This document shows, piece after piece, positions 41,832 through 51,782 of a stretch of 64,000 nt of DNA. Source of the stretch: Lepidostoma basale (Eukaryota > Arthropoda > Insecta > Trichoptera > Lepidostomatidae); the NCBI GenBank assembly GCA_022606425.2, contig JAHDVF020000875.1, positions 1,302,001 through 1,366,000 of the forward strand, in the 5' to 3' direction. Positions within the stretch are counted from its first letter, which is position 1, and the number at the start of each line of letters is the position of its first letter. The notes beneath the pieces are model-generated. The model ran no database searches and had not been told where the DNA came from. It was given only the letters and a program-made list of their open reading frames with translations. The translations under genes were made by a program, and so were the position numbers.

Positions 41832-42042
41832 GCAATGCCTTAGCTTTCAATGCAATGCAATGCCATGCAATGCAATGCCTTAGCATTCAATGCAATGCAA
41901 TGCCATGCAATCTAATGCCTGAGCATTCAATGCAATGCAATGCCATGCAATGAAATGCCTTAAAATTCAATGCAATGCAATGCCATGCAATGCAATGCCT
42001 TAGCGTTCAATGCAATGCAATGCAATGCCTAAGCGTTCAATA
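41832..42042. repeat. TGCAA-based ~40-bp minisatellite at the HF-B end
   Basis: About five units of 'TTCAATGCAATGCAATGCC' plus 'ATGCAATGCAATGCCTTAGC', diverging by a few bases. It starts in the HF-B outer end (AATGCCTTAGC.TTCAA), so the unit arose from the element's terminus. Confidence 0.85.
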
Positions 42043-42044
42043 TG

Positions 42045-42170
42045 TGAAGTTTTTTTTATAAATTTTACTATATTTGGTAAGTGACATGTTTTTATCTTGC
42101 CAGGGCGTGATCAAATGTGAACAGAATCAAACGAATATCCATTAGATATACGAGTTTAGAGAGCAGAATA
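42045..42170 (-). mobile_element. HF-F arm with interior start
   Basis: GTGACATGTTTTTATCTTGCC, GTGATCAAATGTGAACAGAA and the interior ATACGAGTTTAGAGAGCAGA as in 37.2 kb. Core degenerate. Confidence 0.5.
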
Positions 42171-42224
42171 ATGTTAGTAGATTGTTCGAGTTGTCTACGT
42201 AAAACATTACTTATTTATTAACTG

Positions 42225-42350
42225 TTTAATGTGGAAAACTGTTGTTATATTACAATTAATTTATTGAATTTCTATGAAATTGTCACGACAACCATTTCGC
42301 CAACCTACGTTGGCATCATCAGGTGTTACACAAACTAAATTATTACGCTA
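42225..42350 (-). mobile_element. HF-A arm with complete hammerhead core
   Basis: Minus strand: ACAC, CTGATGA (42316-42322), extra U, GCCAAC/GTTGGC with loop GTAG, GAAA, TGGTTG, UC with cleavage after 42287, GTGA. Stem I CAC/GTG pairs 3 bp; stem III has drifted from CAGCTG. Confidence 0.7.
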
Positions 42351-42489
42351 ACAATGGAAAGAGTATAGCAATGCACACTTCTATTATTAACGTGTAAAAT
42401 TATAACACGGCTTTATTAAACGAATATTTTTTTAATTAGGTGGTGGGCGAATTCTTCTTAAACATAATGTAGATCTTGAGATCTGATTA

Positions 42490-43275
42490 GACTAACTAAC
42501 CAACTAAACCATTAAGCCATTTCCCCGGAGAGGTAGGCAAAGAGGATGGATTGCCACATTGCTCAATCCTGACATAATTCTCACGCCTCTTCTATATTCA
42601 CACATTGTGACATGCACGCTCGTCGATTGTTTCTATAATACTTCGAACATGGCCACCTTTCAGTAATTCTTTGGCTTTCCTCGACTTCTTTTTCCATTCA
42701 TACTACTTGTATATATCGTTTAAACCATTCTTCCCTCATCCATTCGTTCCATATGTCCAAACCATCTTAGTGACCCTTTTTTAATTTTAATACTCACGCA
42801 TTCATCCGCCCGACATTCTTTTCTTATTACAAAATTACATATTCTATCATACATTGTTTTTCCGCACATTCTTCTTAGTGACCTCACTTCTACTGCATTT
42901 ATCCTACTTTCGTCCTTCTTCTGCCAACTCCAAGCAATAATGGCAGTGCACAATGGGGTTCTAGCGCCAACCTTTATATGCATGGAAGTGAAGCTTGAAG
43001 TTTGCAGAGGAAGGGGATAATAGTAGGATAAAAGCCGTTTAAATGAGATCACTAAGAAGAATGTGTGCAAATAATGAATACCGAAACTCAAATGAATGTA
43101 GAGCGGAAGAAGGTATTATGAACAAAATTATGAAAGGATCGCTACGTTGGTTCGGACAAACGGAGCGCATGGATGGAAAAATATGGTTAAGAAGATTCGA
43201 GGTAGACCAAGGAAAAGATGGCATGACCAAATTAATCAAATTTTACAGGTTGGTCATGTCAGAAGTATGAGAAAT
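42490..43275. mobile_element. Two L4 LINE tails head to head
   Basis: 42490-42935 is a minus copy: SLEWQKKDESRINAVEVRSL, RRMCGKTMYDRICNF, KKRMSGGC, LRWFGHMERMDEG, ending at the CCCCGGAGAGG hairpin and a (TTAG) tail. From about 42938 a plus copy begins: MAVHNGVLAPTFICMEVKLE, SLRRMCANNEYRNSNECRAE, EGIMNKIMKGSLRWFGQTER, RGRPRKRWHDQINQILQVGH, and is cut off at 43275. The 5' ends abut. Confidence 0.75.
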
Positions 43276-43279
43276 TGAG

Positions 43280-43860
43280 TTGGATTGTAACCGAAACATG
43301 TCTGAGTTCAGTAAAAATAAAAAGTGTTGTAATATAAAGTGTAACTGTATTTATTCAAATATAAATTTGTTTTGATCGTTATGCGAAACACTCGTTAAGC
43401 GAGGTATTCGTTAACCTTTCCCTTACGGTGCTAAAATAAAAACGTGCGTTCCGGTGTAGGGTAGTCAGTACGCGTTACAAAATTAGCGATTTTAAATCGG
43501 AAAAATAGGAACATTCACAGCTAATCCCCTTATATAATTATAATTGAAGTCAAAAATTATAATAATTGAGATTGAATTGCTAAAAACATTAAAAAAACCA
43601 TCTGGCAACGCTTACGGAACGGGCATAGACCCGCTCTGGTTGCAAGCCCGAAAGCGACTGCCACCGGGGCGTGGCGGGTCGGCGAGAGTGAGAACATTAA
43701 GCTAGAACATATGCAAGAGTGAGATGCAAATATAGTGTGGCGCACTGAAAGCGCTGTTTATACGCGACTTTGTTTTCGATTTTCACAAAATACTTCCGAT
43801 GTACCCGATAAATTCTGATTATTATTAATATTATTTTTTACATGGTAAATCAATGCGTAA
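43280..43860. other. Unassigned stretch with a GC-rich patch
   Basis: 43590-43760 is GC-rich (CCACCGGGGCGTGGCGGGTC) in an AT-rich neighbourhood. A minus frame (43745-43557) is open for 62 residues but shows no domain. No repeat partner in this window. Confidence 0.35.
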
Positions 43861-43864
43861 ATTT

Positions 43865-44335
43865 ATTCTTTTTCTTCAGCCCGTATTGACCGTCCATTCC
43901 TGGACGTAGGCCTCCTCTCGCATTTTCCATTCTCTTCTATTCTGAGCGATCCGCATCCAGGCACTTCCCGCACTTCTCCGGATATCGTCGCGCCAACGCA
44001 ACTGTGGGCGCCCAACTCCACGCTTTGCCTTCCTTGGCCACCAGCACAGCAGTCTCCTTGTCCACTTTTCTTCTGGATCGCGAGCGACATGTCCCGCCCA
44101 TTGCCACTTGAGGGTTGCGGCCATCTTGACAACATCGGAAACCTTTGTCCTGACTCTTTTGTCTTCATTTCTGAGTCTGTCCCGTAAACTGATACCCAAC
44201 ATGGCTCTCTCTATTGCTCTCTGAGTGACTCTTAGCTTGTTGGCACTTTTTTGTGACATTGTGACTGTCTCAATACCATAAGTGAACACTGGCAGGACAC
44301 AGGCATTGAACACTCTCCTTTTCAGGTTAATATAT
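43865..44335 (-). mobile_element. RTE-like LINE RT tail, intact frame
   Basis: The minus strand is open over 145 residues: MFNACVLPVFTYGIETVTMS, LRVTQRAIERAMLGISLRDR, WQWAGHVARDPEEKWTRRLL, GVGRPQLRWRDDIRRSAGSA, RREWKMREEAYVQEWTVNTG. Truncated 5', ending in a CTGAAGAAAAAGAATAAA tail. The unbroken frame makes it one of the younger copies. Confidence 0.9.
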
Positions 44336-44501
44336 TATGGTGGAATAACTAAAATCTTGTATTTATTATATTTATAGAGATATTGATGGTTTTTAGAAGC
44401 AACGTGTAGAAGATACCCATCATAGGGAAGGGAGGGTTAAGCATGGTTCCATTATTATTTATTATTGCGTGTTGAATTATTCGAATCATTTTGTACGTGA
44501 A

Positions 44502-45007
44502 CAAGGTATATAGAATAAATATGGTAAGATATTCCGCGTTTTATTTTTGACATCTACTGCGCAGCTACGTCACGTGGAGACCCAAGCATTAGGTTGTGTA
44601 GTATGAGTTGAGTATATATTTATACATTGGGTATGGAATTTTTCTTTGTTTATTTATTACGTCTAATTAAAAGAAGTTTTTGTAATTGTATTAAATAAAT
44701 TATGACAAATCGTTTTCTTTATTTAAGTTATTGTTTTTTTATTTTTCTTTTTTTAGAGTTAGCATCTTCAATGAGCTTTAAGTTCATTGTTCTTATTTTG
44801 AAAAACATTTTACATCGATAAAAAAGATTTTTAACTGGATATGGCAAATCAACTCCATTTGATTTAGCTTGTTTATAGTTATTTAGGTTTGTTTATAGTT
44901 TCGTTTCGATTTCGAGTTCACCACATGACGTCACTTGACAGCAAATTATTAGAAAGGGATAGCATGCTACGTGCGCAATATCTTACCATATTATTCTATA
45001 TACCTTG
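44502..45007. mobile_element. MITE with 9-bp target duplication (Mutator-like candidate)
   Basis: Terminal inverted repeats CAAGGTATATAGAATAAATA... and its inverse match over 31-32 nt with a single-base indel. The flanks are GTACGTGAA at 44493-44501 and 45008-45016, a perfect 9-bp duplication. A 9-bp duplication fits Mutator-like elements best (8-9 bp is also seen with Merlin). The ~506-bp AT-rich interior has no transposase. Confidence 0.85.
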
Positions 45008-45009
45008 GT

Positions 45010-45330
45010 ACGTGAATGTCTTGCCGCAATTTCCATAAATAAAACGACTGTAATTTAATGGGCGCGTCTTTTATCGGACTGCGCAAGTCTCCGCGCCGGT
45101 CCAGAGAGAATTTCATTATCCCGCGATGTGCGGGAATGTATGTAGCACGATATGTTTTGTCCTGAACAATAAAAACTTGACCGCTATGTGAATCGCTTCG
45201 TTAGAGGATTCCTTCTTATAGAACACATTTGCCCCCCTTTCCTCCGCCCAGTCAAGGTCTTTGTAGTCATATTCAATGAAACATGTTACCTCGTTAATAT
45301 TTTAATAGTAAGACCGAAAATTAATACGAA
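45010..45330. other. No assigned feature
   Basis: Balanced composition around 45040-45130; no ORF or repeat I can name. Confidence 0.35.
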
Positions 45331-45334
45331 TGCA

Positions 45335-45500
45335 CACATCTGTTATTTAAGAAGTTTTATTTCATGTTTGTTTCATCTTTCTAAGTTATTATCAAATTTA
45401 AAAATGCGAAACATGTCATTCTCATAAACTATAATAGAATTTCTAGAAAATAGACGTTTTCATTCGTATTAATTGTTACATATATGGCATTTACAAACAT
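45335..45500. mobile_element. HF-F foldback, compact, both arms
   Basis: Left arm TTAAGAAGTTTTATTTCATG and right arm GCGAAACATGTCATTCTCAT to TAGACGTTTTCATTCGTATT with almost no interior. Very similar to the unit at 46085-46272. Confidence 0.7.
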
Positions 45501-45596
45501 TTTTATTTTAAATTTTAAATTGATTCATAATACCTATTTGTTATAACAAAAGCATAACAACTTATCATATTTGTAAACAATTTTATAATATTTTAA

Positions 45597-46080
45597 CTAA
45601 CTAACTAACTAACCATCACGCCGTCTCCCCGAAGGGGTAGGCAGAAATAATGGATTGCCACACTTTTCTTTCCTGACATATTTCTCTCGCTTCCTCAACA
45701 TTCATACATCGTGTCATGCACGCGCGTCGATTTCTCTGACTTCTCACCTGGCCGACATTCAATATTTGATTTATTTGATCGTGCCACGTTTTCCTCGGTT
45801 TTCCTCTATTTCTGGTTCCATTTACATCATTGACATATAATTTTTTTCCCATTCTTTCTTCATTCATTCTTTCCATATGTCCAAACCATCTTAATGATCC
45901 TTTCATTATTTTGTTCGTGACACCATCATTCGCACCGCATTCACTTATTATATTTTCATTCGACAATCTATCATACACAGAGTATCCACACATTCGTCTT
46001 ACAGATCTCATTTCTACTATATTTATTCTACTTTCATCCTTCTTTTGCCAGTTCCATGCTTCGCTTCCATACATAAGGAA
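45597..46080 (-). mobile_element. L4 LINE tail, intact frame, (GTTA)n tail
   Basis: The minus strand is open over 152 residues: MYGSEAWNWQKKDESRINIV, EMRSVRRMCGYSVYDRLSN, GANDGVTNKIMKGSLRWFGH, MERMNEERMGKKLYVNDVNG, NRGKPRKTWHDQINQILN, RSQRNRRACMTRCMNVEEAR, QSIISAYPFGETA and stop. The 3' end is CTACCCCTTCGGGGAGACGG, CGTGATGG, (TTAG)4. Best-preserved copy of the commonest LINE here. Confidence 0.9.
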
Positions 46081-46084
46081 ATTT

Positions 46085-46965
46085 CTTCCGTTTTTTAAGA
46101 AGTTTTATTTCATGTTTGTTTCATCTTTCTAAGTTATTATCTAATTTAAAAAGGCGAAACATGTCATTCTCATAAACTATAATAGAACTTCTAGAAAACA
46201 TATGTTTTCATTCGCATTAATTGTTACATATATGGTGTTTTACATCATTGTTCAAGAAACAGTAAATAGGAAGAGGGATTGAAAGCATCCGTTTTCTAAC
46301 TAACTAACCAACACACCGTCTTTCTGGGGGGGTAGGCAGAAAGAATGGACCGCCACACTGTTCTGTCCTGAAGCGAGAGAAGTACTCTTGCTTCCTCTGC
46401 ATTCATACATCTTGTCATCCACGCACCACGATTTCTTCGAATCCTCACGTCTGTTCTCTAGAAATATTATATAGGTTTAAAGGAATGACATGTTTTGCCT
46501 TTCTAGGCGACACATGTCATTTCCATTAATTATTTAATATGGAGCTTACACCATTCTACGAGAAACAAAGAACAGATCGAGTGATTGAAAGCGTCTGTTT
46601 TCTAGAAGTTTTATTAAAGTTTATGGGAATGAAATGTTGCTTCGCCTAGAGAAGCCAAACTTGTCCTTCCTATAAACCATAATAAAACTGCTAGAAAACA
46701 TACGTTTTCATACGTATTTATTATTGAATATGGAGTTTACATCGTCTTCAAGAAACAATTAAAAGAAATATGATTAAAGCGTCTGTTTTCTAGAAGTTTC
46801 ATTATAATTCATGGAATCCACATGTTTAGCCTAGAAACGCCAAACATGTAATTCATTTAAACTATTATGTAATAAAACTTCTAGGAAACATACGTTTTCA
46901 TTCATATTGATTATTTAATATGAAGTTATACATCATTGTCCAAGAAACAATAAATAGTGTGCGAA
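46085..46965. repeat. Tandem array of HF-F foldback units (~185 bp)
   Basis: Units start at about 46088, 46275, 46589 and 46773, each running CGTCTGTTTTCTAGAAGTTT, a core with ACATG.TTCGCCT / AGGC.AAAC.TGTC, and the outer end GGAGTTTACATC.TTCAAGAA followed by ACAATAAA. The second unit carries an L4 insert (46298-46452). With 45335-45500 this makes five near-adjacent copies in head-to-tail order. Confidence 0.75.
46298..46452 (-). mobile_element. L4 LINE 3' end inside the HF-F array
   Basis: CTAACTAACTAACCAACACA on plus, then AGGCAGAAAGAATGGACCGC and back to VRIRRNRGAWMTRCMNAEEA on minus. Only ~155 nt are present. Confidence 0.75.
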
Positions 46966-46969
46966 AGAT

Positions 46970-47475
46970 ATTTTAAGGAACACGATTTTATTTATAATAC
47001 AACATTTAAGCTATTGATTCTCATGTCATGTTATATGAAGCTAATCTATCGCCATCAAGTAGTCTAATAGATTGTGAATATGTCTCTCAAATTCACATAA
47101 ATAGAACTTTAAAAAAAAAAAGATTTATTTAGGGGTAACTTTCACGAGTGAGCTTTATTTTAAGATCTCAATTTTATTTTGGGAAAGCTTTTGGTATTGG
47201 AAATGCATTATGGAATCCAGCCTATAAATCGCGAATGTTTTTCCTTTATTGTCTCGTGCAAGCTTCCTCTCTTCGAAAGCTCTGCTGCGTAATCACTGGG
47301 ATATTACGTACTTAGCATAAAGCGGCTTAGAGAAATTCTCGTAAAAGGGGGAGCCCCTCTTTATCTGCGCAGGTCTTATATGAATAAAAGGTATGTGTCG
47401 TATTTTTCAACCGCATCTTTGAACGGGTTTTTGAATGCATATATTAGTTAAGCTTCAATCAAGACTCTAAGGGGG
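46970..47475. other. S1 SINE scrap and unassigned DNA
   Basis: 47015-47085 keeps S1 3' sequence on minus (GATTCTCATGTCATG, CTAATCTATCGCCATC). 47100-47475 shows no feature that I recognise. Confidence 0.45.
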
Positions 47476-47800
47476 CCATATAATTGTAATATTATATTTC
47501 TTCTTCTTTGTCCTTTGACTGTGTCCGGTTATTTCTCGGGGCCTGTTCCTGGGATGCAGATGTCCAACTGTCTCGCCATCTTTTAGATGGTATTCATGTA
47601 GGTCGATTTCCTGTTGGTACCTTATTTATCACTCTTTCAGAACATGCTCTTTCCAAATGATCTCTCCAGTAGCGTCTTCTCAGTCTTCCCCATCGTACGA
47701 CATCTTCCTCATTGCAGATCTTTCTAATTTCAAAATTTCTTATTCTGTCTCGGAGTGTCGTTCCCGCAACGGATCGAAGAGTCTTCATTTCTGTGGTTCT
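47475..47800 (-). mobile_element. L3 LINE RT tail
   Basis: Minus strand: MKTLRSVAGTTLRDRIRNFE, IRKICNEEDVVRWGRLRRRY, WRDHLERACSERVINKVPTG, NRPT then a frameshift to 'RWRDSWTSASQEQ'. The internal 'HLERA' lacks the usual RM. Confidence 0.75.
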
Positions 47801-48195
47801 TAGGAGACTTATTTGACATGTCTGTTCAGATCATCCTTCCACCGTAGTTGCGGTCGCTCTGCACTTCTATTTGCCGTCCACGGTCTTCAAGTCAGCAGTC
47901 TATTTGTCCAATTTTCCGTCTGAGCTTCTGGCTACGTGACCTGCCCATTGCCATTTTAGTGTCGCCACCCGGTGGATGATGTCAGTGACCTTTATTTTTT
48001 CTTACACCGTATCGTTTCGGACTCTGTCTCTTAGGCTTATTCCTTACATGGCTCTTTGGGTCACTCGTAGTTTCTCGGCACTTTGTTTGGACAATGTTAA
48101 GATCATAAGTACCAACTGGCAGAAGGCAGACTTCATAAAGTATTCGTTTCAGGTTGATCGGTATTTTCCGGTTTTCAAGGATGTAACCCATAAAT
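47800..48195 (-). mobile_element. RTE-like LINE RT tail
   Basis: Minus strand: MGYILENRKIPINLKRILYE, VCLLPVGTYDL, LRVTQRAM.GISLRDRVRND, WQWAGHVARSSDGKLDK, RPWTANRSAERPQLRWKDDL. Cut off at the 3' end by the adjoining L3. Confidence 0.75.
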
Positions 48196-48229
48196 ATATT
48201 AAATATAAAATATTAGTATTTTTAGTTAG

Positions 48230-48435
48230 TTAGAAAATTTCAATCTTGGGATTGGTTTGCAGCAATTTATTCTATTCTTCTCTTCCATTCTTTCCTGTCT
48301 TGTGCGGTTTTTTTGAAATCTGCATATGATGAGCAACGCACGTCCACCAACAGGTCCTCCAGGGGTACTCTCGGCGTGGGCGTCTCCTAGAGTTTGTCCC
48401 TCGGTCATACCCTCCATTATGGCATGCAAAAAACA
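48230..48435 (-). mobile_element. L5 LINE RT tail
   Basis: Minus strand: HAIMEGMTEGQTLGDAHAES, TPGGPVGGRALLIICRFQKN, TRQERMEEKNRINC, a frame-shifted form of the 52.8-kb copy. Confidence 0.7.
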
Positions 48436-48439
48436 CGTT

Positions 48440-49170
48440 TCGCACTGTAAACGTCCTTGTAATTACAAGTTTTTGAATTCCAAAACAACGCGTGGTCTTA
48501 TTGTTTCAATGGTGTGATTTAATCTTGCAATGAAGAGTTCATTTTTAAATTGAGTCTAAGCAATTTCAGTATTAATAAGAGTCTGAATAGTGTATGAGGT
48601 TAAACTAACTTAACCCTAGACACGACTCGAATATTCGTGATAAGTATTAGTGTGGAACATAAAATCTTCACAACGAACCGCTAAGAAAATAGGAGTAAAA
48701 AATGACGCCTTCAAACGGAAAGTCTGAACAACTCGGCAATCACTCTATACGTGAGGTTGTAAAGTTCAGAAAGCTTGTAAAGGTTTTATATTCCACGAAA
48801 TTACTCGTTCAGCTTAGCCAATGCCACTATTTGCGAAAATTAAACGTAAGTCTGGGAAAGAAAATTACAAGCAGTTTCCACCGAGATTTTCATTACAGGT
48901 GAGTCTTTTTAATTTGGATAAGGGTTGAGGCGATAGTTTTCTTGTAAATTGCATTGCTTAATAAGTTTTTGCAGGCAAACTTTTAAGTACAAAATTTTAC
49001 GCGTCCTCATTACGTAGATACCATTTTCGTGATTGGCAAAAAGTACTTAGCAAAATGTTTATCTGAGCAGACTTTAATTAGATAAAAACACTTTAAATTT
49101 ACATCTTTAAGAAATTATTATAAAATTTCAATAATAATTTCTAAATAAGAGTGTATAGGTTAATAATAAT
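48440..49170. other. Unassigned; open frame ending at a strong donor
   Basis: 48702-48902 on plus is open from ATG and ends over CATTACAG/GTGAGT, a strong donor sequence. The residues (MTPSNGKSEQLGNHSIREVV...) match nothing I know, and I see no partner exon, so it is left uncalled. Confidence 0.3.
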
Positions 49171-49174
49171 TTCT

Positions 49175-49485
49175 TAAGATGGCGTTAGTGGGTCAGTTGT
49201 ATAGATTAATCTTGAAAAGATTCACAAGTGCAATCAAATCTACATAGATGGCCAATTAAAACTGACACGTGAAGATAGATATGGATTTGAAGTATATATA
49301 CATCTTCCAAAAATCTGTCATGCATGATCATAATAACAAAGGTGGAATGGGGAATGTTGTAATTACATGAAGCGTGCGCTTAACCCAACCAATGACAGGT
49401 CATAAGTCCTGTAAACACCTTGATCATCCATATTCAGTTTCCAGTTTGAGTCTTCGTCTCTATTGAGATACAATTAAAAATATAT
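49175..49485 (-). mobile_element. T1 element
   Basis: Nearly identical to 23455-23765 over ~300 nt; the two flanks differ, so it is an independent insertion, not a segmental duplication. Confidence 0.7.
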
Positions 49486-49554
49486 ATGAGATCTAACAGT
49501 AAGGTCAAAGTATACAAAACTTGTATACAGTCTTAACTGACATACATTTATAGT

Positions 49555-49715
49555 ATTGATACCAGTGCGGATACCACCAGAACGAAGGCTAAAGTGCTGG
49601 TGGCAGAGATGCGGACGCTGAGGACAATAGCAGAGAAGACTCTTTGAGATTTGGTGACGAGCACGGCTATCCGCGAAATCTGCAAGGTGGAAGATATCGT
49701 AAGATGAGGTAGAAA
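49555..49715 (+). mobile_element. L3 LINE fragment
   Basis: TRTKAKVLVAEMRTLRTIAE, KTL-DLVTSTAIREICKVED, the start of the conserved L3 block; truncated at both ends. Confidence 0.65.
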
Positions 49716-49904
49716 ATAAAATAAAACAATTTGTTGGTGAGACGTTTTAAGTTTGAATCAAAATTAATAAAATAGTTTTAGCGAAGATGAATTTAACTAA
49801 TTTTGTTCAATCTGTTAATTAAAAAAAAAAAAAGACTAATATCAAGGATTTACATCAATGATATTAGAATTTATTTTACAATCTTCAATGTGAGCAGAAA
49901 ATAG

Positions 49905-50000
49905 CTCATTATTATGAAGAAGGAATCTGGTCGTGTCCAGGCTTGAGCCCCTGTCCCCTGGATCAGGAGCCAAGCGTTCTATCCCCTAGACCACCACCCG
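49905..50000 (-). mobile_element. S3 SINE, tRNA-derived head
   Basis: Minus strand CGGGTGGTGGTCTAGGGGAT, GAACGCTTGGCTCCTGATCC, box B region GGGCTCAAGCC, then GGACACGACCAGATTCC. Matches the 15.0-kb copy. Confidence 0.65.
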
Positions 50001-50280
50001 AATTAAATAACTTTGTTTTATGTATCAAAATTGTATTATATTTTATGCGACAGCTGTTTCGTAAACCTATGTTGACATCATCAGGTGTTACAATAATATA
50101 TCAAATGTCAAATTTTTGTGATTTTTCGAACCTTTGTGTTTATTTGTTCCTATGTCAATTTGAATAATTTCACTTTCCATTTAATACGATTGTGATACAT
50201 AAAATAAAGATATTTAATTTAACAGATTAAAATGTTAAGGTATTATAGTGTTTCGGACAAAACAATGGCCAATTTAATTT
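50000..50280. mobile_element. HF-A foldback with one complete core
   Basis: Left arm, minus: ACAC, CTGATGA (50076-50082), extra U, GTCAAC/GTTTAC (one mismatch), GAAA, CAGCTG, UC with cleavage after 50047, GCAT. The right arm keeps only its outer part (ATTGTGATACATAAAATAAA and GTGTTTCGGACAAAACAATG). Confidence 0.75.
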
Positions 50281-50880
50281 TGTTCAATTTTCGCCCCCTC
50301 TGAAGCACGTGTTATTATTAAATAAAAATTACAAAAAATACCAGCTACTTACTACTCCTAAAGAAAAATATTTTTTTAAGGGCAACCCTAATGTATCTTA
50401 TTTTGGTGTTTCCCATGCAATCTCTTTGTGTTGAGCCTACTTTAATTCTCAGTGTCTTTATTTTGGAAGTCCTCTGAACTTGTTTGGTTCTGAATGTGAC
50501 TGCGTATGCTTTGAATGCTATTTAATATAAAACACAATGCAAAAGATATTTAAAACTTATTAAATTCCTTCATTCATTATATAATATATTATAATAACGG
50601 TGTGAAGTTTACAGCTTACTTCACCTGAATATTAAGTGTATGCATTTAGGTACGTTCTCTTATGTACGTTCTCTCTCATAGAATTATAATAGCTTTCAAG
50701 GAATTTAATACGGTAACCGTAGTCACATTGGCACCCAACGTGGGGCTCTATTATAAGATCTTACATTGAAGATGATATTACACCGAGGTTAATAGCAAAA
50801 ATTATGTATTTATACTTTTGACTAAATTTTTCAACTAATACGGATGTAAACGTCTATTTTAAGTTTTAAAACAATATATT
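50280..50880. other. No assigned feature
   Basis: AT-rich; no coding or repeat signature. Confidence 0.35.
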
Positions 50881-50899
50881 TTATAGGAATAAAATGTTT

Positions 50900-51230
50900 C
50901 GCCTTTCTTTTTCTTTTTCCTCTCGTAACGAAGGTTGTAACAAGGGGGACACCGTGGAGCAAGATTGGGGTGGAGTCATTTGTGGACACTCGTAGGTCCA
51001 CTGTCTTGGACATGTTAATCTGGTGCTCTATGGGGGGAAAGAGAAAGCGAGGCAGATCTAGAGCCACCTGGAGAAGAGCCCTGCAAGACGAGGTTAAGGC
51101 AACAGGCCTCACTTCGGATGATGTTAGGCATCAGGCATGCGATAGAGTCGGGTGGAGAAGATTCCTTGAGGCCTTATGCACCACGGAGGTGGGACAGAAC
51201 AAAAAGAAGAAGAAGAAAAACGAAGGTTGT
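50900..51230 (+). mobile_element. LINE RT tail, separate family
   Basis: MGGKRKRGRSRATWRRALQD, EVKATGLTSDDVRHQACDRV, GWRRFLEALCTTEVGQ, stop region with AAGAAGAAGAAGAAA. The 'G.R.RGR...TWRR...E....GL' pattern is common to insect LINE C-termini; no other copy in this window. Confidence 0.65.
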
Positions 51231-51309
51231 ACAATATCATGGCTATTTGTACCCTTGATACAGCAGCTTTAAACAAACCGCAAGTGATTGATTCTTGAAA
51301 GTTTTCTAG

Positions 51310-51440
51310 ACAGAATTTTATTCGTCTTTTTCTTTTTATATGCTATATATATACAGCACTAACTTTAAAAAAATTAAAATTAAATATCAGACATGTTTCA
51401 GACAATCCGATACTTCCTCAGTGATATTATAAAGATATTT
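51310..51440 (-). mobile_element. HF-H arm with a 7-bp stem I hammerhead
   Basis: Minus strand: AATATCA, CTGAGGA, a 15-nt stem-II segment, GAAA, palindromic CATG, UC, TGATATT. The 7-nt flanks pair perfectly as stem I, and every core nucleotide matches the hammerhead consensus, without the extra U seen in other families. Stem II is poor (only the AG/CT base is clear). Confidence 0.65.
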
Positions 51441-51459
51441 AAAATGATCAGTGTTGACA

Positions 51460-51570
51460 AATGTTATTAAGTTTTCATTTTTTTTTTTTTTTTAATTATG
51501 TTTTTATGTGTTTATGTTTTGGTTTTTATGCTTTTAAGTTTTTATGTTTTTATTGATATTATGTTATTAT
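51460..51570. repeat. T-rich TTTTTATG low-complexity repeat
   Basis: Irregular tandem of TTTTTATG/TTTTTAAG motifs; a similar stretch lies at 63760-63830. Confidence 0.7.
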
Positions 51571-51659
51571 GACAGATGTTACTTTATCCGACACCTTTTC
51601 CAGTAATTTTATCTTGGACAATCGGTTGTAGCACTTTGCACTTGTCTCTCATAATAATA

Positions 51660-51782
51660 TATCCAACTAGGTGACTAGCTTAGGTAGCTAATCTATCGCC
51701 ATTTTATTGTCACGTGAATTCTACACTGCACTCGCCTTTGGGGTGGCAGTCAATGCACTTACCACTAGGCCACGAAGGTCGT
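51660..51782 (-). mobile_element. S1 SINE, decayed
   Basis: Plus strand AATCTATCGCCATTTTATTG, TCACGTGAATTCTACACTGC, then the head CACTTACCACTAGGCCACGA, AGGTCGTC. The central hairpin is deleted. Confidence 0.7.

Noticed and set aside
41832..42042. CRISPR-like regular repeats
   Set aside because: Units are contiguous TGCAA-based minisatellite with no unique spacers, in an insect genome.
43863..44168. 101-residue minus frame in another phase
   Set aside because: Alternative frame of the 43.9-44.3 kb RTE tail, whose real frame is open for 145 residues.
48702..48902. Open frame ending at a strong GTGAGT donor
   Set aside because: No known motif, no partner exon; noted as unassigned only.
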